Below are positions 15,706-21,107 of a stretch of DNA of 22,194 nucleotides, one piece after another. How positions within the stretch are numbered: position 1 is the first letter of the stretch; each line of letters begins with the position of its first letter. The notes beneath the pieces were generated by a model that was given only the letters and a program-made list of their open reading frames with translations, was not told where the DNA came from and did no database searches. Both the position numbers and the translations under genes were made by a program. The stretch is from a virus. Where the stretch lies: positions 1 to 22,194 of IMG/VR virus record IMGVR_UViG_3300044535_000366. One strand, written 5' to 3'.

Positions 15706-15950
15706 TGACACATGTATTTGAAGGCAAGCCTGATGGCCGTCAACTCGAAACGATCCAGCCTGTGTCCCGCTTTCGGCCCCGTTACAGGGCGCTGACTGAC
15801 GAAGAAAAGGCGCTGCACGACAAGCTCAAGGCCAAGGCCGAAGAACTCGAATCGCTGTTCAACGAGGTGAAAGATGGGCGATATAAGTCGCTGGCATTCA
15901 CCTCCCTTGAACAGTCCATCATGTGGATCGTCAAGGAGCTAACGTCTTAG
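15705..15950 (+). CDS. Small helical-hairpin protein, Acb2/Tad1-like (candidate anti-CBASS/anti-Thoeris sponge)
   Basis: The protein has 81 residues when started at MTHVFEG, whose ATG overlaps the upstream stop (TAATG). The same frame is open further upstream inside the 714-aa gene, but that part is an alternate reading of it. Residues 24-30 (RPRYRAL) lead into helix one, LTDEEKALHDKLKAKAEELE, and SLFNEV (30-55). A turn DGRYKS and helix two LAFTSLEQSIMWIVKELT (63-80) complete a hairpin. This matches the pattern of the Acb2/Tad1 hairpin family: R-x-L-T-x-E-E, IK-x-KA-x-EL, R-(W/Y)-x-S-(I/L), T-x-L-(E/Q), then a hydrophobic M-x-x-V-(K/R)-x-(I/L). Characterised members form oligomers that bind cyclic nucleotides and silence CBASS or Thoeris immunity. 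Some relatives have no tested function, so the ligand is unknown. I infer the family by eye; the function is a hypothesis. Confidence 0.6.
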   Translation: MTHVFEGKPDGRQLETIQPVSRFRPRYRALTDEEKALHDKLKAKAEELESLFNEVKDGRYKSLAFTSLEQSIMWIVKELTS

Positions 15951-16192
15951 CGGAACTTCTTCGCTATCTTCGCGGCGCTGGCAGGCTGCTTTGAAAACTG
16001 CTTGCCAGCCCGCGTTGCCTTCCGTTTCGCTGCGCTACTCGCCGCATAAGTCGAGGCAGACATAGCCTTAATAGCCGCTTCGGGTAAGTAGCGTTCACCT
16101 GTCGCTTGCGGCCCCTGCGTGCTAGGCTTGCCCGACTTGGTGCGCCACTTCTGCTTGGTCCAATCGACCAGCGACTTCTGCGGGGCCTTCAC
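15947..16192 (-). CDS. Small basic protein, DUF5872-like
   Basis: This 81-residue, Lys/Ala/Ser-rich protein contains SLVDWTKQKWRTKSGKPSTQG (split, about 7-27) and ATGERYLPEAAIKAMS (about 30-45). It continues with KRKATRAGKQFSKQP (about 56-70) and ends in KFR. I recognise this pattern from a small conserved family of phage and some cellular proteins that I believe is DUF5872; the family number is from memory. No function is established. The start is GTG at 16192, overlapping the stop of the nuclease upstream (GTGA). It is the last gene of the leftward operon, and its stop shares bases with the stop of the convergent hairpin-protein gene. A DNA- or RNA-binding role would fit the charge but is inference. 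Confidence 0.66.
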   Translation of the reverse strand: MKAPQKSLVDWTKQKWRTKSGKPSTQGPQATGERYLPEAAIKAMSASTYAASSAAKRKATRAGKQFSKQPASAAKIAKKFR

Positions 16193-16617
16193 GACTTATA
16201 GCCCTTTGCATTTTGTTTGAGATATTCGACGGCAGCTTCTAAGACTTCAATCTTGTCACGAGCATGGCCCAGAACCGTGTTGCACGGGTTGCAAAGAACG
16301 CCGCGCACTACTCCGGTAGCATGACAATGATCCACGTCCAGCTTCCTGCCCAATGCCGTCTCTTCAATACCGCAAATCATGCAGGAATAATTCTGCTCTT
16401 TACGAATTTCTTCCCACTGGCTATGCTCTAACCCGTAACGCAGCTTCAGCTTCTCGGCTTTGCGATTACGCTTGGTGTTTGGGTTAGTGTGCTTATATAG
16501 CAAATGGCATGGACGGCAACGCGAGCTATAAAACTTACGCCCCGCCCACTTGTCATAGAACTGATAGTACTCAGTCAGCTCTTTCTCTTGCTTGCAGTGG
16601 AGGCATGACTTAGTCAC
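16189..16617 (-). CDS. Endonuclease VII-like nuclease (His-Me/HNH-type)
   Basis: This 142-residue protein matches the recombination endonuclease VII family. KLKLRYGLEHSQWEEI (56-71) leads into CMIC (79-82), LDVDHCHATGVVRGVLC (93-109) and NPCNTVLGHARD (110-121). The zinc is probably held by C79, C82, C109 and C112; the catalytic His is in the DHCH motif (96-99). An additional N-terminal zinc finger is formed by C5-C8 and C34-C37. T4 endonuclease VII resolves DNA branches for packaging, but many small relatives are mobile homing-type enzymes. This one is AT-richer than most neighbours and sits among tiny genes, which favours a mobile origin. The start is GTG at 16617, overlapping the previous gene by 8 bases. 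Confidence 0.8.
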   Translation of the reverse strand: MTKSCLHCKQEKELTEYYQFYDKWAGRKFYSSRCRPCHLLYKHTNPNTKRNRKAEKLKLRYGLEHSQWEEIRKEQNYSCMICGIEETALGRKLDVDHCHATGVVRGVLCNPCNTVLGHARDKIEVLEAAVEYLKQNAKGYKS

Positions 16618-16795
16618 GGTACTTGCCGCCCTTCGCCTTGTATTCTGAGGCGAGCATCTGTGCCTTGCGGGCGCTCCATTGGCCCGGCCTGCCGCCCTTG
16701 TCTCCCGCCTTCAAGCGTTCGAACAAAGACTTACGCATACCGGGCTTCGTATAGACGCCCGCCTCGTTCACCCGGCTTTCGGGCTTCTTAGGCAT
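16610..16795 (-). CDS. Small conserved phage protein with QWSARKAQ motif
   Basis: This 61-residue protein contains VYTKPGMRKSLFERLKAGDKGG (split, about 14-35) and GQWSARKAQMLASEYKAKGG (38-57). This is a recurring phage protein pattern, usually read as a short helical, positively charged domain. No function is established. Its ATG overlaps the upstream stop (TAATG on the minus strand). It shares Lys/Gly-rich character with several operon neighbours. It might be a minor virion or nucleic-acid binding protein; nothing in the sequence decides this. Confidence 0.66.
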   Translation of the reverse strand: MPKKPESRVNEAGVYTKPGMRKSLFERLKAGDKGGRPGQWSARKAQMLASEYKAKGGKYRD

Positions 16796-16971
16796 TAGCC
16801 AGCCATCAGGCAGCGGCCAGCCTTACGACAAGCCGCCGGGTTCGGGCACTGCGCGCATGGCACCTTGCCGCCCTTCTGCATCTTGACCGGCTTACCAGCA
16901 GCAACCTTGCCGCCAGCCTTCTTCTTCATCGGGGGCTGCGTAACCTGCTTGCCCATGTTCGACCGCATCAT
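16795..16971 (-). CDS. Small Cys-rich KGG-motif protein
   Basis: Starting from the ATG at 16971, which shares its A with the upstream stop (TGATG), this protein has 58 residues. A GTG nine bases further upstream is in frame but lies inside the previous gene and is less likely. The N-terminal two-thirds is basic with MKKKAGGKV and KMQKGGKV motifs. The end carries four cysteines in CAQCPNPAACRKAGRC, which may bind zinc. The KGG motif also occurs in the 98-aa and 290-aa proteins of the same operon. Function is unknown. Confidence 0.6.
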   Translation of the reverse strand: MMRSNMGKQVTQPPMKKKAGGKVAAGKPVKMQKGGKVPCAQCPNPAACRKAGRCLMAG

Positions 16972-17267
16972 CACTTGCACCCCTTCCCAATCATACCACC
17001 CTTAGCCTTCTTCACCACACCGCCCTTCTTCATGCGGCGGGCAGGCGGGCGCTCATCGGTGGGCACCGCGTTAGAGCGGAAGTTACGCATGCCACGGGGC
17101 GGCGTCATATCTTCTTCGTAGCTGGGCGCGCCCGGCTGAATGTTCGACGGCTTCGCATTGGAGCGGAAGTTCCGCATACCGCGCGGAGGCGTCATGTCTT
17201 CTTCGTAGGACGGGGCGCGACGGCTCTTGACCTGCCCACCCTGCTGATACTTCATAGTTCCAGGCAT
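16971..17267 (-). CDS. KGG-motif protein with an internal 21-residue duplication
   Basis: This 98-residue protein contains two identical copies of a 21-residue unit beginning APSYEEDMTPP and ending FRSNA (residues 18-38 and 47-67). They are separated by the 8-residue spacer KPSNIQPG. Before the units lies YQQGGQVKSRR, and after them a basic end MKKGGVVKKAKGGMIGKGCK. The duplication in DNA is at 17154-17216 and 17067-17129. The unit ends in basic residues and contains an acidic YEEDM, so it may be a short binding motif repeated for avidity. The start ATG follows a good ribosome site, AGGGGA at 17275-17280, seven bases away. Function is unknown. Confidence 0.65.
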   Translation of the reverse strand: MPGTMKYQQGGQVKSRRAPSYEEDMTPPRGMRNFRSNAKPSNIQPGAPSYEEDMTPPRGMRNFRSNAVPTDERPPARRMKKGGVVKKAKGGMIGKGCK

Positions 17268-17299
17268 ATTAGATTCCCCTTCAAACTTATCTGTGTTAT

Positions 17300-17326
17300 G
17301 TTATACTAAGCTACTAACAAGGCTTC
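17300..17326 (-). promoter_or_regulatory. Weak promoter candidate before the KGG-protein genes
   Basis: The 33-base gap upstream of the 98-aa gene is AT-rich. On the minus strand TATAAC (17305-17300) is a fair -10. The nearest -35-like sequence is TTGCGA, which lies 19 bases upstream in the end of the fiber gene, a suboptimal spacing. The predicted leader of about 26 bases would include the AGGGGA ribosome site. Alternatively the gap may only serve translation. Confidence 0.33.
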
Positions 17327-18551
17327 GCAACTCAGCGTCGCTAACCACTCGCGGCAGAACAGTCAGACGCTGGATGGTGCCGAACATAGCTTCCGTCCCA
17401 CCTGTCGCCCCGCTGCTACCCTCCAGCAACCGCGTCAATCCAGACGTCGGCCCTCCCGTAACGGCTTGCACCGCCCCAGCATTCAAGGCACCGGCCAGCC
17501 TGCCCGCCGCATCATACGTCACGCCGACGCTGAAGGTTGTGCCGGGCGTCATGCTGCCCAAGCTAACAGGACTGCCAGCCACGCCACCAACTACATTGAG
17601 TATCTCAATGCTATTGCCGCCGCCAGCATTCCGCACTACATAGCGGTTGCTATCGCTGCCATCATCAACCTGAAACAACATCTGGTTGACACCTGTAGGC
17701 GCCGACTGCGGCAACGTGGCCCGCATCAGTATCGTGCCAACACCATTTCCGGTAAGGCCGAAACCAGATATGAGGGTCGATGCAATATCAGCGTCGCGCG
17801 TGCTGGCGCCGGGTGTGCCGATGGGGGGTAGAATGGGCGTAGCCGCAAAGGCGGCTAGTTGTTCCCGCTGAGGCCAACCTAGAAAAATCGAGGTATTTAC
17901 GGGCGTAACTGTATTTGGAAAACCAAAACTAATGCGGCAGCGATAAACTGTGCCTACCGCTGTGGTGACATTCGTTACGCGGCGCAACGTGGCGTCAGGG
18001 CTAAACGGCGTCGCTGTCCCAGCAGCCTCGTTAGCGTTCCGCAAAGTCAAGCTTGAAAGCGTGTTTGTTCCGGCGACAAGCTGGTAAAATAGCGACAGGG
18101 CACAAAGCTGCCCAGCCGTAGATGTCAGCCCCGCTTCAAAAGCTAGTTCTGTGCCCGCCGTGCTATTTGGTGTGCCCGAAAAAGCCCACACCACACCCTC
18201 AACACCGTTAACAACGGCTGGCGTAAATGTGTGTGTTAGGCCGCGCGTAGCAGAAAGGGTCCAAGTGGTTGGCAGCGTCGCCGTGCCCGAGGCGCCCTCT
18301 CCACGCGGGTTAGTGACAGCGTTCGTGCGTTGCCCTTCGATCAGCAGGCCGCCGTTTGGAAAGACAAACCGTGGCGTGTCAGCAGCATAGGTATCCCAAG
18401 TCGTGCCGTCGCTACCAAGCCCGGCGGACTCGACGCCGGTAGCCTGTGCCCGCGTAAACGTCGTTAGCCCGCTAATAGCACCGGGCACCACCACGTTGCG
18501 GGCAGCGGCAAAGCGCGACCGACCGCGCAGAAGGCCGGGTCCGACGATCAC
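17301..18551 (-). CDS. Tail fiber/receptor-binding protein with C-terminal LamG-like domain
   Basis: This 416-residue protein reads as a beta-rich tail fiber. Residues 30-85 (TTFTRAQATGVESAGLGSDG, then GLLIEGQRTNAVTNP at 68-82) form a conserved fiber motif. Residues about 85-235 resemble a carbohydrate-binding jelly-roll. STRDAD (250-255) follows, as in similar fibers. Residues about 270-416 form a concanavalin/LamG-like domain with LFQVDDG, then FGTIQRLTVLPRVVSDAELRSLV near the end. Such proteins bind host surface sugars or proteins. The start is GTG at 18551, directly after the upstream stop (TAA-GTG). It lies between a small beta-type protein and a possible internal promoter. It has no enzyme motif typical of depolymerases that I can see. 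Confidence 0.7.
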   Translation of the reverse strand: MIVGPGLLRGRSRFAAARNVVVPGAISGLTTFTRAQATGVESAGLGSDGTTWDTYAADTPRFVFPNGGLLIEGQRTNAVTNPRGEGASGTATLPTTWTLSATRGLTHTFTPAVVNGVEGVVWAFSGTPNSTAGTELAFEAGLTSTAGQLCALSLFYQLVAGTNTLSSLTLRNANEAAGTATPFSPDATLRRVTNVTTAVGTVYRCRISFGFPNTVTPVNTSIFLGWPQREQLAAFAATPILPPIGTPGASTRDADIASTLISGFGLTGNGVGTILMRATLPQSAPTGVNQMLFQVDDGSDSNRYVVRNAGGGNSIEILNVVGGVAGSPVSLGSMTPGTTFSVGVTYDAAGRLAGALNAGAVQAVTGGPTSGLTRLLEGSSGATGGTEAMFGTIQRLTVLPRVVSDAELRSLVSSLV

Positions 18552-18881
18552 TTAGGTCATCTCAGTCACGTTGAGGGTGCCCGCCGTAGCAACGCCCAGC
18601 GCCGCTACCTTCCAGCCCGCCGCCTGATCCACGCGGAAATACTCCACGCTAAACGCCGGAAGATACATCGACGCACTCGTCGCTGCCACCGTCGCACTCG
18701 GACCAATCGACACATAGCAATCCGCCGTAGCCAGCAGCCTGACCACCACCGTATTGCCATTCAGATCGGCAGCCGTAGCCGAACTACTGGCCGTAATAAA
18801 GGCAAGGCTCTGCACGGTGCCCGGCTCCAGCGCCTGAATAGGATGCTGGAACCGGTCCTTAGCTAGATAGGTCTGTGTCAT
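18552..18881 (-). CDS. Small beta-type phage protein
   Basis: This 109-residue protein is mostly beta-strand by pattern, with alternating hydrophobics and Ser/Thr/Ala. Segments such as VVRLLATADCYVSIGP (47-62) and YLPAFSVEYFRV (73-84) recall small phage proteins that decorate capsids or attach fibers; I cannot name a family. The start is directly after the upstream stop (TAAATG). The stop is followed immediately by the fiber GTG, so the two are likely co-translated and may work together, for example as a fiber connector or chaperone. That is inference from position. Confidence 0.65.
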   Translation of the reverse strand: MTQTYLAKDRFQHPIQALEPGTVQSLAFITASSSATAADLNGNTVVVRLLATADCYVSIGPSATVAATSASMYLPAFSVEYFRVDQAAGWKVAALGVATAGTLNVTEMT

Positions 18882-19754
18882 TTACTTCTTACCCTTCTTA
18901 ATCATGCCGCCCTTCTTGAAGGGCATCGCCTTCGGCATCGCCTTGGGCTTGGCCTTCGAAGCGGCAACCTTCGGCTTCGCAACCATGCCGCCCTTCATCA
19001 TCTTCTTCGGCGCGGCCTTAGCCTTCACCATACCACCTTTCTTGAAAGCGCTGCCCCGCTCCTCAAGTTCCTGTCGCCGCGCCCGCATACGCCGCACCGC
19101 CAGATTCTCTTCCGTGGTAGTGGGCTCCGCGCCGTCTGCCAGTTCGTTCAGACGATCCGCAGAAATCCCACGACTGGCAGGAGCAGGGCGGCGGGCAGGA
19201 GCAGGGCGGCGGGCAGGAGCAGTACGCCGCGTAGGCATCCGGCTGCCAGCCTCGCCCATGTCCTGCTCCATAGTAGCGCGCTCACGGGCCATCTGCTCTG
19301 CGCGGGCCTGCGCCACACCTTCCCGATTGAACCGGGCGCCCTCTTCAAGTGACGTCGGCATAACTAAAGCAGCCCCTGGGATGGCTCGGCTATAAAAACG
19401 TCCGGTCATGGCGGCAGCCTCGGGCAACAGCGCGCGAAGAGGGGCGGCTGCGCGTGCTGTGCCCACCGTAGAGGGACGGGGCGGGTCGGGAATAGCCTGC
19501 GGTGGCAGGTTCGCCATAGAACGCACAGTCGAGGGGCGCGGCGGGTCTGGGATTTGGCCCGGCCCAGCAGGAACGCTTCGGGTTGCGGGAGGCCGGGCAC
19601 GCCGATCCTCCATTTCCTGCATGAAGCGGCGGCGAACTTCCTCTTCGCTTAGGACTTCGCGGGCAGCCGCGCGTCGCGCCTCACCATCCCGGCGGCGGCG
19701 AGCGGCTTCTTCTCCGGGCGGCAGCCCTGCCCTGCTACGAATATCATCAGCCAT
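18882..19754 (-). CDS. Repeat-rich basic protein with C-terminal KGG motifs
   Basis: The protein has 290 residues when started at MADDIRSRAG (19754), which overlaps the endolysin stop by 8 bases; the longer reading upstream lies inside the endolysin gene. The N-terminal third is a charged, Arg-rich helix. The middle carries IPDPPRPSTV twice (spaced by 20 residues or so) and a six-residue unit ARRPAP repeated three times. The C-terminus has FKKGGMVK, MMKGGMVA and FKKGGMIKKGKK, spaced by Lys/Ala/Pro. The composition suggests a disordered, nucleic-acid or virion binding protein. Phage proteins with repeated KGGM motifs are familiar to me but have no assigned function. Confidence 0.65.
   Translation of the reverse strand: MADDIRSRAGLPPGEEAARRRRDGEARRAAAREVLSEEEVRRRFMQEMEDRRARPPATRSVPAGPGQIPDPPRPSTVRSMANLPPQAIPDPPRPSTVGTARAAAPLRALLPEAAAMTGRFYSRAIPGAALVMPTSLEEGARFNREGVAQARAEQMARERATMEQDMGEAGSRMPTRRTAPARRPAPARRPAPASRGISADRLNELADGAEPTTTEENLAVRRMRARRQELEERGSAFKKGGMVKAKAAPKKMMKGGMVAKPKVAASKAKPKAMPKAMPFKKGGMIKKGKK
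19176..19229 (-). repeat. 18-base tandem repeat in the repeat-rich protein gene
   Basis: Three copies of an 18-base unit lie at 19176-19193, 19194-19211 and 19212-19229. The first two are identical and the third differs at a few positions. Each encodes a six-residue ARRPAP-type unit. The in-frame length means copy number can change without breaking the gene. Confidence 0.8.
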
Positions 19755-20226
19755 TGTCGGTATCCTTCTGAGGAAAGGGGGTGCCCCACTTGCGGGCCGG
19801 TCCCATGTCGATGTGCATAAAAGGCGGCGTCGAGTCCGGATAGTAGCCGAAACCCGTGAAGCCCGCCTTACGCGCCGCAGCTTCAAATGCTTGGGGATCG
19901 TGGCCGTCCATGACCACATCGAATGCATCACCGGCCATGTGCCGACTATTAGGTGAGCCACCCACCCTTGTATTATGTTCGGCGCTCCTGTAAGCAGAAG
20001 CAATACGCATAGGCTTGCCGACCATGTGCCTTAAATCCTGTAATGCCACGACGGCTTTGCGCTGCAACCGGATGCGCCCAGTTCCTTTGCACGCCAGTTC
20101 GCGAGGACGGAAGTTCGGCCACACCCACACACTAGGCGGCACCAGTTCCCACGATGCATACTCAAGCACGGGCGCCGGTTCGGCCACTTCCTTCTTGCCT
20201 CCGCGCAGATACGTCCAGTAGTTCAT
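19747..20226 (-). CDS. Endolysin: M15-family peptidase
   Basis: This 159-residue protein fits the M15 (M15_3-type) peptidoglycan peptidase family. FRPRELACKGTG (39-50) is followed by ALQDLRHMVGKP (61-72), SAYRSAEHN (77-85), SRHMAGDAFDVVM (94-106) and FMHIDMGPARKWG (136-148). Zinc ligands are H96, D103 and H138. Family members cleave stem peptides of the cell wall. There is no signal peptide or membrane segment, so release through the holin just upstream is expected. The ATG overlaps the holin stop by four bases (ATGA). Holin-endolysin order and coupling support the lysis role. Confidence 0.85.
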   Translation of the reverse strand: MNYWTYLRGGKKEVAEPAPVLEYASWELVPPSVWVWPNFRPRELACKGTGRIRLQRKAVVALQDLRHMVGKPMRIASAYRSAEHNTRVGGSPNSRHMAGDAFDVVMDGHDPQAFEAAARKAGFTGFGYYPDSTPPFMHIDMGPARKWGTPFPQKDTDNG

Positions 20227-20639
20227 CGGGCCGCCACTCCGCGCAGCTTCTCAAAGGAACGCAGCGCGCCCAGGCCCAGCATCGCAGCCACCAGTTCCAG
20301 CAGATAGTCCATCTGGAGAACCGGCAGCGCCGCTACCACACCCGCCGCAGGCAGCAGCCACGCCAGCATGGGCGCCAGCAGGAAGGCCCACGCCAGTCCA
20401 GCGCCGCACACCCATCCGATGAAGGGGCGCCAGCCCGACACAAACAGGGAAGCATTAGCTGCCTCGACCTGATTGATAGCGGCCTGCTGCCCCGCCTGCT
20501 GGGTCGCCGCCTCCAGCAATTTTGCTTCCATCTCTAGCTTGGCCTTGGCAGCCGCCGCCTGATCAGGTACAACCCTGTCCAGCACCTCAGTAAGTGCGGG
20601 CAGCAACGTCGGCAGTAAGGCCAGCAAAGGGCCGGGCAT
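20223..20639 (-). CDS. Holin, GTA three-TM type
   Basis: The protein has 138 residues when started at MPGPLLALLP (20639), three bases after the preceding stop; an upstream in-frame ATG at 20678 lies inside the previous gene. A short hydrophobic N-terminus is followed by a helical Ala/Gln-rich region (about 25-60). Next comes the signature SLFVSGWRPFIGWVCGAG (64-81), typical of three-TM GTA-type holins. TM helices continue through about 82-108, and the end reads LGLGALRSFEKLRGV (121-135). It should form the inner-membrane lesion that releases the endolysin encoded next. The motif is clear, so the call is firm; triggering and exact topology are not visible. Confidence 0.83.
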   Translation of the reverse strand: MPGPLLALLPTLLPALTEVLDRVVPDQAAAAKAKLEMEAKLLEAATQQAGQQAAINQVEAANASLFVSGWRPFIGWVCGAGLAWAFLLAPMLAWLLPAAGVVAALPVLQMDYLLELVAAMLGLGALRSFEKLRGVAAR

Positions 20640-20640
20640 C

Positions 20641-20817
20641 TTACTTGCCCCGCTGCCTTCCGGCTTTCTGAAGGGCAATGGCCGTAGCCTGCTTCACAGC
20701 CGCCGCCTTATTAGCAGGCTTCGATGTGCCGATGCTGCCCTTCCGCTGGAAGTCATCCACCAACGTCTGGATATTCTTGCTAACGACCTTGTTAGACTTA
20801 CCCTTCGCAAGCGGCAT
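20641..20817 (-). CDS. Small basic phage protein (MPLxKGKS family)
   Basis: This 58-residue protein begins MPLAKGKSNKVVSKNIQTLV and ends ATAIALQKAGRQRGK. A basic start, a short helix and a C-terminal QATAIALQKAG block are the recurring design of a small family found in many phages. It sits between the DUF6321-like gene (one base apart) and the holin (one base apart), so it is part of the lysis operon. Function is unknown; with nearly 30 percent Lys/Arg it may bind nucleic acid. Confidence 0.68.
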   Translation of the reverse strand: MPLAKGKSNKVVSKNIQTLVDDFQRKGSIGTSKPANKAAAVKQATAIALQKAGRQRGK

Positions 20818-20818
20818 C

Positions 20819-21073
20819 TTAACAGTTCCACGCCCTGAGTGATTTGTTGATACGGCTATTGGGATCGTTGGCCGTCTTCGCGCTGGTGAGCTTCTTCTTC
20901 ATGCCCTTCATGCGGGCGCAGAACGAATCCCGGCGCGGGCCTCCCTCGGGTTGAGGTGCCTTGAGGCCCGGCTTACCGGGGTTCGCGCGATTGTAAGCGG
21001 CACGGCCTTTAGCATTGAGCCCGCCCTTGGGGTCTTTGCCTTCGGCCCGCTGCCATGCCGGGGTCTTAGCCAT
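20819..21073 (-). CDS. Small conserved Lys-rich protein (DUF6321-like)
   Basis: This 84-residue protein carries a strongly conserved pattern that I recognise from many phages: AKTPAWQRAEGKDPKGGLN (2-20), YNRANPGKPGLKAPQPEGG (27-45), and RRDSFCARMKGMKKKLTSAK then DPNSRINKSLRAWNC to the end. I believe it is the family named DUF6321, from memory. No function is assigned. The Cys near each end of the second half are conserved in my recollection of the family. It is the first gene behind a strong promoter whose start point falls at the ATG, so its mRNA is probably leaderless. The high basic charge suggests a DNA-binding or packaging-associated role, unproven. Confidence 0.74.
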   Translation of the reverse strand: MAKTPAWQRAEGKDPKGGLNAKGRAAYNRANPGKPGLKAPQPEGGPRRDSFCARMKGMKKKLTSAKTANDPNSRINKSLRAWNC

Positions 21074-21078
21074 ACTAT

Positions 21079-21107
21079 ATTATAGCAGAGTTAGCCTAAT
21101 CTTTCAA
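21079..21107 (-). promoter_or_regulatory. Strong sigma70-like promoter before the lysis/fiber operon
   Basis: On the minus strand TTGAAA (21107-21102) and a perfect TATAAT (21084-21079) are separated by exactly 17 bases. The -35 lies in the end of the metallophosphoesterase gene. The predicted start point (about 21072) coincides with the ATG at 21073-21071. The transcript would have essentially no leader and no Shine-Dalgarno site. Confidence 0.82.

Noticed and set aside
15977-16009. Inverted repeat with a 10-base stem (GCTGGCAGGC / GCTTGCCAGC), considered as a terminator between the convergent operons.
   Set aside because: No T-run follows on either strand, the loop is 13 bases, and it lies inside the DUF5872-like coding sequence.
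18904-19395. Plus-strand 163-codon frame with hydrophobic N-terminal segments resembling TM helices.
   Set aside because: The hydrophobic runs are the antisense of Lys/Ala-rich KGG repeats. No promoter or ribosome site is present.
19755-20003. Upstream extension of the KGG-repeat protein over the endolysin gene.
   Set aside because: It is an alternate reading of the endolysin gene. The ATG at 19754 overlaps the endolysin stop and gives a plausible N-terminus.
20640-20678. Upstream start for the holin.
   Set aside because: It would overlap the 58-aa gene, and the added residues do not fit a holin N-terminus. The ATG at 20639 follows the previous stop by one base.
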